DNA of 64,000 bases from Myxococcales bacterium (lineage in GTDB: Bacteria; Myxococcota_A; UBA9160; UBA4427). The notes beneath the pieces were generated by a model that searched no databases, had not been told where the DNA came from, and saw only the letters and a program-made list of their open reading frames with translations. Location of the stretch: positions 1 to 64,000 of the forward strand of contig DUCN01000078.1 of assembly GCA_012959805.1 (NCBI GenBank), in the 5' to 3' direction. A program made the position numbers and the translations under genes. Positions 20,416 to 29,556 of the stretch are shown here, piece by piece; positions within the stretch are counted from its first letter, which is position 1, and each line of letters begins with the position of its first letter.

Positions 20416-21363
20416 TCACTGGTATCCGAGTTCCTGAATCCGGCGCCCGTTCTTGAGCCAGGTCGGATCGACCTTCACGAAGAGCTCCAGATGCACACGG
20501 CAGCCCACCCAGGCTTCGATGGATTTGCGCGACCGAATGCCAATGTTCTTAACCATACTGCCGCCACGGCCAACCACGATTCGCTTCTGAGAATCGCGTT
20601 CAACGAGTAAGTTGGCACCGATCTTCAACATTTTCGGATTCGATTCGTCATAGCGAAGCACCTCGACCGCCATCGAGTACGGCAATTCTTTGTCGAGCAT
20701 CTCAAAGACGCTCTCGCGAATCATCTCCGCGCACAGCCAACGCATCGGGCGATCGGTGAGCTCGTCCTCTCCGTACAGCGGAGGGGAAGCCGGCAGCGCC
20801 TCGACGATCATCGCTAGCAGAGCCGTGACGCCCTCCCCGGTCAAGGACGAGACCGTACACGCGGGCCACTGCTCCGGTGCGGCTTCGATCGGCCAGTCCT
20901 TTCCCTGGGCTCGCGGAAGATCACATTTCGTTCCAACGATCACGGTCGGACGTCGCATTGCGATCAGGGACCCGGCGAGTTCATCGTGGACGTCGGTCCA
21001 TCCCTCAGTCCGATCGACCAGCAAGCAGGCGACATCACAATCCCGCGCCACTTCTTCGACGACCTTGTTCAGCGCCTCGTTGAGTTTCTTCGGGCTCACG
21101 TGCCGGCCGGGCGTGTCGAGAAAGAGAAGCTGGGCATTTTCGCGCGGAAGGATTCCGAGAATTCGACTTCTCGTTGTCTGGGGCTTCGCGCTAACGATGG
21201 CGAGCCGCTCACCAAGGATCCGATTGAGCAGCGAGGACTTCCCGGCATTCGGCGGACCGAGCAGGCCGACGAAGCCGGCTCGAAAATCTGTAGCGGAAGA
21301 CTCAGTCGACCCTTCGGTCGGTGCCGACGGGGTCGTTCCACTCGCTGGTTCAGACTTCGACAT
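20416..21363 (-). CDS. era: Ribosome-assembly GTPase Era
   Basis: A 315-residue Era GTPase that binds 16S rRNA during 30S maturation. It has the G1 GPPNAGKSSLLNRI, G2/G3 QTTRSRILGI and LFLDTPGRH, G4 VGTKCD, and a C-terminal KH domain with IVVGRGGSMVKNIGIRSR. An N-terminal extension of about 27 Ser/Thr/Ala-rich residues precedes the G domain. The tracked ORF is 107 codons longer because it runs into rnc in another frame; the ATG at 21363 overlaps the rnc end by 14 bases. Part of era-rnc-mnmA on the minus strand. Confidence 0.95.
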   Translation of the reverse strand: MSKSEPASGTTPSAPTEGSTESSATDFRAGFVGLLGPPNAGKSSLLNRILGERLAIVSAKPQTTRSRILGILPRENAQLLFLDTPGRHVSPKKLNEALNKVVEEVARDCDVACLLVDRTEGWTDVHDELAGSLIAMRRPTVIVGTKCDLPRAQGKDWPIEAAPEQWPACTVSSLTGEGVTALLAMIVEALPASPPLYGEDELTDRPMRWLCAEMIRESVFEMLDKELPYSMAVEVLRYDESNPKMLKIGANLLVERDSQKRIVVGRGGSMVKNIGIRSRKSIEAWVGCRVHLELFVKVDPTWLKNGRRIQELGYQ

Positions 21364-22135
21364 GCCCGCCACTCTCTCCCGCCGCCGACTCGGCCGACCA
21401 ATCGGTGAGGGCCTCCTGGGCGGCCAGCCGCTCCGCCGCTCGCTTGGTCCGGCCGATGCCTCGGGCCAGCGCCTCCCCCCGCACTTGGACTTCCGCCGTG
21501 AAGCGCTGATCGTCGCCTTCCACCTGACTGTCTGCAACGACGCGGTAGGTCGGAAATTCTCCGACCGCCGACATGACTCGCTCCTGGAACTCCGTTTTCG
21601 GGTCGCGCTCGACAATCGGCGCATCGGCTTCGAGTGCCTTCCCGAAAGCCAACTCCACGAAATGAACCACCGCCTCCAGGCCACGATCGAGAAAAATTGC
21701 TCCGATCACGGCCTCCATGGCATCGGCCAGGATCGAAGGCTTCTCCAGTCCCCCGGACTGTTCCTCCGTCCGACCCAATCGAATCAGCGGGCCCAGCTCC
21801 AGGCGCTGGGCCAGTCGCGTCAGTGAGCGTCCCTCGACCAGGGAGTGCAGCGCACGACTCAATTCGCCCTCCCGCCAATCGGGATGCGCCCGATACAAAG
21901 CCTGCGCGACCGCGAGCCCCAACACAGCGTCCCCTAGGAATTCCAGGCGTTCGTTATTGGCGAATGAAGTATCACCCCGCTGCCTGTTTTCGTGGGCAAA
22001 AGAAGAATGTCGCAGCGCATCTTCGAGCAGCCCCGTGTTCTTGAACGCAGCGCCGAGCGCAACCTCGAATCGCTCGAGGGCGACAGGACGCTCATCCTCT
22101 TCGCAGCCGCCTTCCCTCACCCAGGATTCGCTCAC
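21350..22135 (-). CDS. rnc: Ribonuclease III
   Basis: A 261-residue double-strand-specific endoribonuclease for rRNA and mRNA processing. The signature NERLEFLGDAVLGL carries the catalytic Glu/Asp; the second acidic site is ILADAMEAVIGAI. A dsRNA-binding domain follows from about residue 175 (DPKTEFQERVM ... ERLAAQEAL). It overlaps mnmA by 4 bases and era by 14, as expected for a coupled operon. Confidence 0.95.
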   Translation of the reverse strand: MSESWVREGGCEEDERPVALERFEVALGAAFKNTGLLEDALRHSSFAHENRQRGDTSFANNERLEFLGDAVLGLAVAQALYRAHPDWREGELSRALHSLVEGRSLTRLAQRLELGPLIRLGRTEEQSGGLEKPSILADAMEAVIGAIFLDRGLEAVVHFVELAFGKALEADAPIVERDPKTEFQERVMSAVGEFPTYRVVADSQVEGDDQRFTAEVQVRGEALARGIGRTKRAAERLAAQEALTDWSAESAAGESGGHVEV

Positions 22136-23208
22136 CGAATTCCCTCAGCAATCCAGCCACCACCGAGGACCTCATCATCGCGATCTGCGTCGTAGAAGAC
22201 CGCTGCCTGTCCGGGGGCCACCGCACGGACGGGTTCATCGAAACGAACGATGGCCTGGTCTCCCGACTTCGCATCGACATCGGCCAATGCAGCCGTATGG
22301 CGATGTCGCACCTGGACTCGCACCCGGATCGTGCTGGCTGGCACCTCCCCCGAAATCCAGCTCATGGCTTCGACTCGCGTGCCCCCGCAGTCGAGGTCCG
22401 TCGCATCCCCGACGAAGACCTTGCGCTCGCGCGGGTCCAACTTTGTCACGTAGAGACGTCGATCCGATGAGATCCCGAGGCCATGGCGCTGCCCGATGGT
22501 GAAATGATGAATCCCAGGATGCTGCCCCAGGACGCGTCCATCCAGATCAACGATGTCGCCCTGCAGCATCGAAGCCTCGGGCCGAAGCATCTCGACAACC
22601 TTTGCGTAGTCACCATCGGGTACGAAACAGATTTCCTGACTCTCGGGCTTGTCCGCCGTCGTGAGTCCCAGAGACCGCGCACGCTCCCGAACATCGCTCT
22701 TGGTCATCCCGCCAATCGGGAATACGGATCTGCGAAGTTGTTCCTGGTCCAATTGGAAAAGAAAATAAGATTGATCCTTCTGCCGATCCACCGCTCGAAA
22801 CAGGCGCGCCTGCCCCGTCTCCTCATCGAGCGTGATGCGCGCATAATGACCCGTCGCCACGCGTTCAGCGCCGAACGCCTTCGCGCGTTCCAACAGGTGA
22901 TCGAACTTGAATTTTTTGTTGCAGTCTACGCAGGGAATCGGAGTGCGTCCCGCCAGATAGCTGTCGGCGAATTCTTCAATGACCTCACGACCGAAGGCCT
23001 CGGCATAATTGGCGACGAAGAATCGAATCCCCAAACGTTCCGCAACGCGTCGCGCATCATCGGCATCTTCGAGAGAGCAACAGCGCGACCCGCCTTCGGA
23101 AAGTCTCATGGTCACGCCGATCGTCTCACAGCCCGATTCCGCAAGCATGGCGGCCGCCACCGACGAATCGACTCCGCCCGACATCGCAACGACGACGCGA
23201 TCAGCCAT
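22132..23208 (-). CDS. mnmA: tRNA 2-thiouridylase MnmA
   Basis: A 358-residue ATP-pyrophosphatase that thiolates U34 of tRNAs for Lys, Glu and Gln. The PP-loop is AMSGGVDSSVAA, the nucleophile Cys lies in PCVDCNKKFKF and the persulfide-accepting Cys in ESQEICFVPDGDY. The C-terminus has the beta-barrel typical of the family. The cysteine desulfurase gene lies 51 bases upstream and supplies the sulfur, so this is a self-contained thiolation pair. Confidence 0.95.
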   Translation of the reverse strand: MADRVVVAMSGGVDSSVAAAMLAESGCETIGVTMRLSEGGSRCCSLEDADDARRVAERLGIRFFVANYAEAFGREVIEEFADSYLAGRTPIPCVDCNKKFKFDHLLERAKAFGAERVATGHYARITLDEETGQARLFRAVDRQKDQSYFLFQLDQEQLRRSVFPIGGMTKSDVRERARSLGLTTADKPESQEICFVPDGDYAKVVEMLRPEASMLQGDIVDLDGRVLGQHPGIHHFTIGQRHGLGISSDRRLYVTKLDPRERKVFVGDATDLDCGGTRVEAMSWISGEVPASTIRVRVQVRHRHTAALADVDAKSGDQAIVRFDEPVRAVAPGQAAVFYDADRDDEVLGGGWIAEGIR

Positions 23209-23259
23209 TCAAGAATTCTTCCGACATGATCATTCGCCACGTGGCAACACTTCGAGTAT

Positions 23260-24396
23260 TCACGGCGCTTCCGCCTGTCGAACTCGCGGAACGAGTTCAC
23301 CCAGCAACTCAATCGCGCGATCGATCTGCTCCTCATCCACGCCCCAACCGATCGAGAAACGTAGGCTTGCTCGCGCTTCGTCTGCAGAACGACCCATCGC
23401 CAGCAGGACGGCTGACGGCTCGATCGACCCCGAATGACAGGCTGCACCCGCCGACGCGGCGACGCCCTCGAGATCCAGCGCCTGGAGCAAGACCTCTCCG
23501 GCCACGCCCTTGAACTCGATGTTCAGCGTGTTGCAGAGCGTCTTCTCCGGCCCACCGTTCCAACGTACGGACTCGACCTGCGCTTGGATGCCGTGCCACA
23601 AACGTTCGCGAAGCTTGCCGCTGTGCTCCATTCGCTCCGGCCCCTCGGCCGCCGACAATTCACAGGCCACGCCATAGCCAACGATGCTCGCGACGTTTTC
23701 CGTTCCCCCTCGCAAACCTTTTTCTTGTCCGCCGCCATGAAGGAAAGCAGGCACGACCGTGTCACCGCAGCTCACCAGAGCGCCCACGCCCTTCGGGCCT
23801 CCAAGCTTATGCGCTGACGAGGAGAGAAAGTCGATCGGCGTCTGGGCGAGATCGACCGAGCTCTTTCCGATCACTTGCGTCGCATCGACATGCATGAGAA
23901 CACCCCGGTCTCGGCAGGCTTCGGCGACGGCCTGGACCGGTTGTATAGATCCGGTTTCGTTATTCGCCCAGATCATGGTGAGTAATTTCGTCTGGTCATT
24001 GATCGCGTCCGCCATCTCCGCGGCATCAACACAACCATCCTGATCCGGCTTGATTCGCGAAACCGAAACGCCCTGCTCCTCCAATACGGCGAGCGGTGCC
24101 ACCACAGAGGGATGCTCGACCTCGGTCGTGACCACATGATCCCCGGATGCAAGGCAGCCGAAGAGCACAGTATTATTCGACTCGGTCGCGCCACCCGTAA
24201 AGCGGATATTCCCGGCTTCGACGCCGACCAGGCTCGCCACCTGCCCTCGCGCGACTTCGATGCGGGCTCGAGCGCTCGCCCCCTCGGCGTACACACTCGA
24301 TGGATTGCCAAACTGATCGCGTAAAGCCCGGCTCATGGCCTCCACCACTTCGGGGCGCAGCGGCGTCGTCGCGTTGTGATCGAGATAGATTCTCAT
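23260..24396 (-). CDS. Cysteine desulfurase (NifS/IscS class V aminotransferase)
   Basis: A 378-residue PLP enzyme that takes sulfur from L-cysteine as a persulfide. It begins YLDHNATTPLRPEVVEAM, has TGGATESNN for phosphate contact, HVDATQ, and the PLP-Lys in SSSAHKLGGPKGVGAL. The mobile-loop Cys is ACHSGS, with a short loop as in group I desulfurases. Placement directly upstream of mnmA points to tRNA thiolation as its main role; Fe-S assembly is also possible since no isc or suf genes are visible here. Confidence 0.92.
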   Translation of the reverse strand: MRIYLDHNATTPLRPEVVEAMSRALRDQFGNPSSVYAEGASARARIEVARGQVASLVGVEAGNIRFTGGATESNNTVLFGCLASGDHVVTTEVEHPSVVAPLAVLEEQGVSVSRIKPDQDGCVDAAEMADAINDQTKLLTMIWANNETGSIQPVQAVAEACRDRGVLMHVDATQVIGKSSVDLAQTPIDFLSSSAHKLGGPKGVGALVSCGDTVVPAFLHGGGQEKGLRGGTENVASIVGYGVACELSAAEGPERMEHSGKLRERLWHGIQAQVESVRWNGGPEKTLCNTLNIEFKGVAGEVLLQALDLEGVAASAGAACHSGSIEPSAVLLAMGRSADEARASLRFSIGWGVDEEQIDRAIELLGELVPRVRQAEAP

Positions 24397-24472
24397 GCGG
24401 TGCTTCTTTCAAGACTTTCGCTCAGCGAATGGCTGGCGGGATGCGCGCACCGTAGCCCGGGGCGGCTCGGAT

Positions 24473-25930
24473 TCAAGCGCTGGCTTCGGGTGGCGTCGCA
24501 ATGCTGCTGCGGGCCAGATCTTCAAGAGAGGTCTGATCCGCCACTTCCCGCCAAGCGGCCTCCATTTGGTCCAAGGCGTCGGCAACCACATCGTCGCGTT
24601 TGTGCGAGCGGCGCTCAGACGAAACCGAATCAAAGGTTACCCCTCGCACCGCCAGAAGAAGTTCGCCCACTGTCAGATCCGCGGGGGGTCTCGCCGGGAC
24701 ATAGCGGACCTCTTCCGCTTCGCTTCCTTCACCCCCCAGGACGCTGCGCACCATTTCGGCGCGTTCTAATTCTGCGGCCAAGCGCCGAACCAGGCGAACC
24801 GGCTCGTCGAGAGTGTCCGCTAGACATTCCGCAGTGGGAGGTGGAAGCTGAGCCTGAAAGGATCTGACGATCGCGACACCAATTTCGACCGCGATCGCCT
24901 CCCGCTCCGCCGGAGTGGCCTCGCCGCTTCGCATCTCGCGCCGAGCGAAACCCAGGTTCTGTGCCGCAAACGCCACCTCTGCACCGAGCAGAACCACGGC
25001 CCAACACACGTAGAGCCAGGCCAGAATGAGGGGCACCGCTGATAAGGCCCCGAACACCGCCTGATAGGTCGCCGCACCGACCTGGAAATCGACGTAGATC
25101 GTGCGCGCCATCGAAAACAGAATCGCCGATACCGCTCCACCCAAAGCGGCTGCGCGAACTCGAACCGTCGTATTGGGGAAGAACCAAAACAGAAAGGTGA
25201 ATCCCAAGAAGAGTACGAATACGGGAACCTGAGAGAGGCCGAGTCCGTAGATCTGGGCGAAGAGCGGATAGCGCAGCAGAGTCTCCACGATGGATCCACT
25301 CTGAAGCGTTGTCGCCAGACTCACGGCGACGCCAATCGAAATCGGCGCGACCACCATCACAACCAGATAATCGGAAAAACGACGCGCCCAACTCCGGCTT
25401 CGAGCCACGCCCCAGATTTTGTTGAGCGTTTGTTCGAGATGACGAAGAGCAAATATTGCCGTCCCTAAAACGACTGCGCCGCCCACCGTTCCAAAACTGG
25501 CAAAATCAAGACGCGACGCATAGCCCAGCACGGTCGCGCGCGCTTCGGGCGCCACCGTCGTCAGTTGTTCGATCGCAAAATTGACGATGGTCTCGTCTCC
25601 TCCGACCACACCGAGAACCGAAATGACGACACCGAGCATCGGAATGATGGAGAGTGCGGTCACATAAGTGAGCGCACTTGCCCGCAACAGGATCTGATCA
25701 TTCTGAAAACCACGCACAGTCAGCGCGATCAACTGCACCGCCGCACGCAGCGCGCGCGTCGGAAGCGATGCATTTGGGTCGTCAATCCAGAGTTCTTTCG
25801 AGAGCCAGGCCCACGACCATTGTAAGCGCTCGATGATTCCGCGCGGAGGCTCCACCGTCACCACGGCTTCTGCGGCATGTGCACTCTTCACAACAAGCGC
25901 GGGCTGCGATCCCTCCGAAGGCCTAGCCAT
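24473..25930 (-). CDS. YihY/BrkB-family inner membrane protein
   Basis: A 485-residue YihY/virulence-factor BrkB family protein, once misnamed RNase BN. It has about six membrane segments at residues 60-330, with the hallmark start YVTALSIIPMLGVVISVLG, and TFLFWFFPNT near M5. Beyond the usual ~300 residues it carries a cytoplasmic tail of about 130 residues with a winged-helix-like stretch (LADTLDEPVRLVRRLAAELE) as in long family members. Function is unresolved. Start ATG 25930 overlaps the upstream gene end by 8 bases. Confidence 0.85.
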   Translation of the reverse strand: MARPSEGSQPALVVKSAHAAEAVVTVEPPRGIIERLQWSWAWLSKELWIDDPNASLPTRALRAAVQLIALTVRGFQNDQILLRASALTYVTALSIIPMLGVVISVLGVVGGDETIVNFAIEQLTTVAPEARATVLGYASRLDFASFGTVGGAVVLGTAIFALRHLEQTLNKIWGVARSRSWARRFSDYLVVMVVAPISIGVAVSLATTLQSGSIVETLLRYPLFAQIYGLGLSQVPVFVLFLGFTFLFWFFPNTTVRVRAAALGGAVSAILFSMARTIYVDFQVGAATYQAVFGALSAVPLILAWLYVCWAVVLLGAEVAFAAQNLGFARREMRSGEATPAEREAIAVEIGVAIVRSFQAQLPPPTAECLADTLDEPVRLVRRLAAELERAEMVRSVLGGEGSEAEEVRYVPARPPADLTVGELLLAVRGVTFDSVSSERRSHKRDDVVADALDQMEAAWREVADQTSLEDLARSSIATPPEASA

Positions 25931-27017
25931 TGCGTTGGTCCCCCGTTCCAGGATGCTCCTCGGAAATGGAATGCTCAGTCCCAACTCCTCGCCTTGAAGT
26001 CGTTAGGCCGCCTAATGCCGATCGCGTTGAAGCCTCGGCCACCGAAGCCGAAACATAGAGCCAGCGCTCGATTCGCATGAGGGTTTTCGGGCCGATCCCC
26101 CTAATGGATGTCAGATCCTCGACATCGGAGAACCGACCGTGCGGGCGACTCTCTCTGGCGCGGATGATCGCGGTGGCTCGAGCGGCCCCGATCTGGGGAA
26201 GCGTTTCCAGCAGCGACGCCGACGCTTGATTCAAATCGATCCGGTCGCCAGCGAGCAGACGTCCAATCCCAGTCAGGGGCTGTGACGCACTCTGCACATC
26301 ATCCCAACATCCAGCACTCAGCGTTCCCAACACATCTGACGATTGTGTCACGAGCGCTTCGCACGCAGGCCGCGCCGGATGGATATCAAACTGGGATGCG
26401 AAGAGGCCGACCAGGCCAATGAGCAGCATGAGCAGCAGCCCTGCGTCCGTACTCGATCGACGACCTCCGCCGCTGCCGCCCAAGGAACTCGTCCATGATT
26501 CGACGCGCTCGGCCCAGTCCCCGAGAACGGACTCTGCATCCTCACCCTGCGCGGTGACACGGGCTCTTCGACCACGCCACTGGACGCCCTCCCGCGCTGC
26601 ATCCTCTTCTGCCGGAGACGGACCTTCGAACTCGATTCGAAGGAGTCGTTTCCCCAGGATCTCTGGAAATCGATCGGCCCATTCCACAGCCAACACCTGG
26701 CCCCTCCCGAGCATGTCATCGAAAGCCAACGGCTCGAGTTCGCCCGATGATTCCAAACGATAGAGATCCACATGATGAAGAGTTTCGGGACCGCTGGGAA
26801 GCACATACTGCTGGGCGATCACAAAGGTCGGGCTCGACACGAGCCGGGCATCTACGCCCAGCCCCTCGGCGAGGCCCTTCACGAAGACGGTTTTTCCAGC
26901 ACCCAACGGGCCGACCAGTGCAATCACCAACCCCTCAGAGCCAATTGACTGACCGAGCGCCACGGCGCAAGCCGATGTGTATTCAGGATCCGGGGAATCG
27001 AAGAACCAGGTCTGCAT
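25923..27017 (-). CDS. tsaE: TsaE ATPase fused to a membrane-anchored ComEA-type HhH domain
   Basis: A 364-residue fusion. Residues 1-150 are TsaE, the ATPase partner of TsaBD in t6A37 tRNA modification: Walker A VGPLGAGKTVFVKGL, SSPTFVIAQQY, HHVDLYRLES and VLAVEWADRFPE. After a Ser/Gly-rich linker comes one membrane span (LLLMLLIGLVGLFA) near residue 195, then a ComEA-like pair of helix-hairpin-helix motifs (IDLNQASASLLETLPQIG, FSDVEDLTSIRGIGPKT). One uninterrupted ORF spans all parts. ATG at 27017, preceded by AAAGGCGG, is chosen; it overlaps nnrDE by 35 bases. This domain pairing is unfamiliar to me. Confidence 0.85.
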   Translation of the reverse strand: MQTWFFDSPDPEYTSACAVALGQSIGSEGLVIALVGPLGAGKTVFVKGLAEGLGVDARLVSSPTFVIAQQYVLPSGPETLHHVDLYRLESSGELEPLAFDDMLGRGQVLAVEWADRFPEILGKRLLRIEFEGPSPAEEDAAREGVQWRGRRARVTAQGEDAESVLGDWAERVESWTSSLGGSGGGRRSSTDAGLLLMLLIGLVGLFASQFDIHPARPACEALVTQSSDVLGTLSAGCWDDVQSASQPLTGIGRLLAGDRIDLNQASASLLETLPQIGAARATAIIRARESRPHGRFSDVEDLTSIRGIGPKTLMRIERWLYVSASVAEASTRSALGGLTTSRRGVGTEHSISEEHPGTGDQRNG

Positions 27018-28716
27018 CTGGATCCGCCTTTCCGTGGATTGAGCCATAAAACGAAGCGTCGTTCGAATCCAGTTGCCTAATCATTTCGGTCGCGCAGTCC
27101 GGCAACCCATCTGCGATCTCGCTGGCCAATACACCAAAGCCGGCTCGACCTTGATCGAGCCGATCCGCACTCGAACCATGCCACCAGGCCGCAAGCGCGG
27201 CGGCCTGGAATGCCGGACATCCAGAGCCCAGCAGCGCGGCCACGATTCCCGTCAACACGTCACCGGTTCCCCCCGAAGCGAGTGCTGGACCTCCAGTCGG
27301 AATAATCAAAGCCCGCCCTTCGGGCTCGGCCACCACGGTTCCCGCCCCCTTCAGGATGACCACTGACTGGGAGCGCTCTGCCAAACCGCGCGCGGAAGCC
27401 AAGCGGTCGGCATTGATGTCAATGGCCTCAACGCCCAGAAGTCGTGCCGCTTCACCGGGATGCGGCGTCAGAATCGTCTTGGCTGTACTGCCCATCGCCG
27501 CGCGATCGCGAAGCACTGTCAGGTCATCGCCCATTGGGTACAAGCCGTCTGCGTCAAGGACGATCGGTTGATCAAGTGTGCGGAGCAATCGTACGACCAA
27601 ATCCCCTGTTTCAGGTCCGCGACCCAGCCCCGGCCCGAGAGCCACCACGTCCCGGGTCGCCGCCCATTCCACGAGATCCTTCTCGGCTGCGCGGGCGAAG
27701 CCACCCGCCTCAGTCACCGCAGCTTCGACCGTCATGACTTCGTCCAACAGAGAAGCATTCTCATCGGTTACGCCTACCGGGTGGGCCAGCGTGACGAGTC
27801 CCGACCCGGCCCGCAGACTTGCCCGCGCACAAAGTGCGCCGGCGCCCATCAGTCCCTTCGAACCCGCGATCGCCAAGACGCGCCCGAAGACGCCCTTGTG
27901 TCCATCGCGGCGGCGCTCGGGGAATACCCTCGCGGCGGCTCGAACATTCCACAACTCCGTCCGCGGCAACCGCTCCGGATCGGGATCGTCAATGCCGATT
28001 CGGGTCACTTCAATTTCACCGGCGTGGGACCGGCCCGGCTCGAGCGCCAGACCCAGCTTGGGAAGTGAAATGGTCAGCGTTCGATCCGCCCGGACTGCAA
28101 TTCCCAGAACCCCGCCGGTCGAAGCATCGATGCCCGACGGAATATCCACGGAAAGGATCCGCAGACCGGCCCTCCGCTCCTCACAGAGCGACTCCACGAG
28201 CCGAGCGAAACCACCGCGAATCTCGCGCGTTAGACCGATTCCAAAGAGAGCGTCGACGGCCACGCTGGTGTGCGAAAGAAGCGACGCCCAATCAAAACCA
28301 TCGTCGAGTGGATCGACCACGTGACGACTCGCACCGATCTCATCAAGCCTCGCCCAGTTCAGCGCCGCATCGTGGGGCAAGCTCGCGGCATCTCCGATCA
28401 AGATCGTTTCCGCCCGGATGCCTTCCGAAAATAGCGTGCGCGCCAAGACGAATCCGTCGCCACCGTTATTGCCCGCACCGCAGAAAATTCGAATCATTCC
28501 CTCGCGACGCAGCGAGGACGCATGCAGTTCCAGAACGGGACGCATCAGTGACCGCCCTGCATTTTCCATCAAGAGTTGCCCGGAAATTCCATGTCCATCG
28601 ATTGTCAGACGATCGAGCGCCTGCATCTCGGCCCCGGAAACGAGCGGCCAGACACCGCTTCGATGTTTCGTTAACGAAGCCAGTCCAGACGTGTCCTCGG
28701 CTGCACCCTGATCCAT
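26983..28716 (-). CDS. nnrDE: Bifunctional NAD(P)H-hydrate epimerase/dehydratase
   Basis: A 577-residue metabolite-repair enzyme. The N-terminal YjeF domain epimerises S/R-NAD(P)HX (LLMENAGRSL, FCGAGNNGGDGFVLAR). The C-terminal CARKD/ribokinase-like domain dehydrates S-NADHX with ADP (AIAGSKGLMGAGALCARASL, TPHPGEAARLLG, GTGDVLTGIVAALL). The tracked ORF starts with TTG; the ATG at 28716, with GGAG 5 bases upstream, is preferred. In many proteobacteria this gene lies beside acpS, pdxJ and tsaE; acpS is absent here. Confidence 0.95.
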   Translation of the reverse strand: MDQGAAEDTSGLASLTKHRSGVWPLVSGAEMQALDRLTIDGHGISGQLLMENAGRSLMRPVLELHASSLRREGMIRIFCGAGNNGGDGFVLARTLFSEGIRAETILIGDAASLPHDAALNWARLDEIGASRHVVDPLDDGFDWASLLSHTSVAVDALFGIGLTREIRGGFARLVESLCEERRAGLRILSVDIPSGIDASTGGVLGIAVRADRTLTISLPKLGLALEPGRSHAGEIEVTRIGIDDPDPERLPRTELWNVRAAARVFPERRRDGHKGVFGRVLAIAGSKGLMGAGALCARASLRAGSGLVTLAHPVGVTDENASLLDEVMTVEAAVTEAGGFARAAEKDLVEWAATRDVVALGPGLGRGPETGDLVVRLLRTLDQPIVLDADGLYPMGDDLTVLRDRAAMGSTAKTILTPHPGEAARLLGVEAIDINADRLASARGLAERSQSVVILKGAGTVVAEPEGRALIIPTGGPALASGGTGDVLTGIVAALLGSGCPAFQAAALAAWWHGSSADRLDQGRAGFGVLASEIADGLPDCATEMIRQLDSNDASFYGSIHGKADPDADLVLRFPGS

Positions 28717-28842
28717 CGCCGCTCCATGATTGCTCGCTCGGGTCGACAACCGACCTCGACGGGTACTGGCGCTCGAAAAGAAGTGTGACGAGACTAGCGG
28801 ACGCGGACCCTACGCGGCGATCCGGAAACCGACCGTACTCGC

Positions 28843-29553
28843 TCAGACATGCATTCGGTCCCGGAAGTCCCGAACAGCGCGGTCCAGCCCCACGAGCAAT
28901 GCACGACGCGCCAGGCTACGACCAAACACGACGCGTTCGACCGACGGTGCGGCCTCGAGTACTTCACCCACGCTTCGTTCGTCCAGCCCGCCCGCCACGG
29001 CGATTCCCAAGCGCAGCTTGCTGGCCAGCCGAGCCGTATCTCCGAGCATGACCAGTGCGCCACGGCGTTCCGCTTCTGGCAGATCCACCAGGTATCCGGT
29101 GAATAACTCGACATCGGAAACACCCTGCGCGTGGACCGCTCGGATCGCATCGACTTCCGGGGCAATCCGAACGCTCACCTCGATGCCGGCTTCTCGAAGC
29201 GATCGCAAAACGACACCGAGTCCGGGGCCTGCGACTCGCGCGTCTACCGGCGACGAAGATCCAAGAGCGTCGCGATGATCACCAACGAGTACGACGCGAT
29301 CAGGTCGTGCTTCGAGCGGTATCTTCAACAGGGTTTGCGAAATGGGCATGCGCAGTTCAAAAAAGCGTGCGGCCCGACGCAACTCATCGACGTCCACCTC
29401 TCGAACCGGGACGAGGTCTTCATTGATCGAAAGACGTAGGCAATCGACGCCCGCAAGCTCAGCCAGCGCAGCCGCGGCACCCATTTCGCTGCGATCGCCC
29501 GCCGCAAAGTCTCGCAAGGCCGCCCAGCTGTCCATCGAAAGAACGATCTGCAT
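28843..29553 (-). CDS. PdxJ-like TIM barrel lacking the family's histidines
   Basis: A 236-residue protein in the position and size of pyridoxine-5'-phosphate synthase (PdxJ). The fold is recognisable: LVLVGDHRDALGSSSPVD for VPE(K/R)REELTTEGGLD, EAGIEVSVRIAPEVDAI for AGI-VSLFIDPD, ARRALLVGLDRAVRDF at the C-terminus. Yet each conserved catalytic position is changed: NIDHVATLR reads SMDSWAALR, the HLREDRRHI strand reads SINEDLVPV, ELHTG reads ELFTG and NAGHGL reads AVAGGLD. PNP synthase activity is therefore doubtful. It sits between glmM (4 bases away) and nnrDE. It could be a pseudoenzyme or a neofunctionalised barrel. Confidence 0.7.
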   Translation of the reverse strand: MQIVLSMDSWAALRDFAAGDRSEMGAAAALAELAGVDCLRLSINEDLVPVREVDVDELRRAARFFELRMPISQTLLKIPLEARPDRVVLVGDHRDALGSSSPVDARVAGPGLGVVLRSLREAGIEVSVRIAPEVDAIRAVHAQGVSDVELFTGYLVDLPEAERRGALVMLGDTARLASKLRLGIAVAGGLDERSVGEVLEAAPSVERVVFGRSLARRALLVGLDRAVRDFRDRMHV

Positions 29554-29556
29554 GGC

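Noticed and set aside
27819-29051. 410-residue plus-strand ORF
   Set aside because: Spans antisense of nnrDE and the PdxJ-like gene; Arg/Pro/Ser-rich shadow composition.
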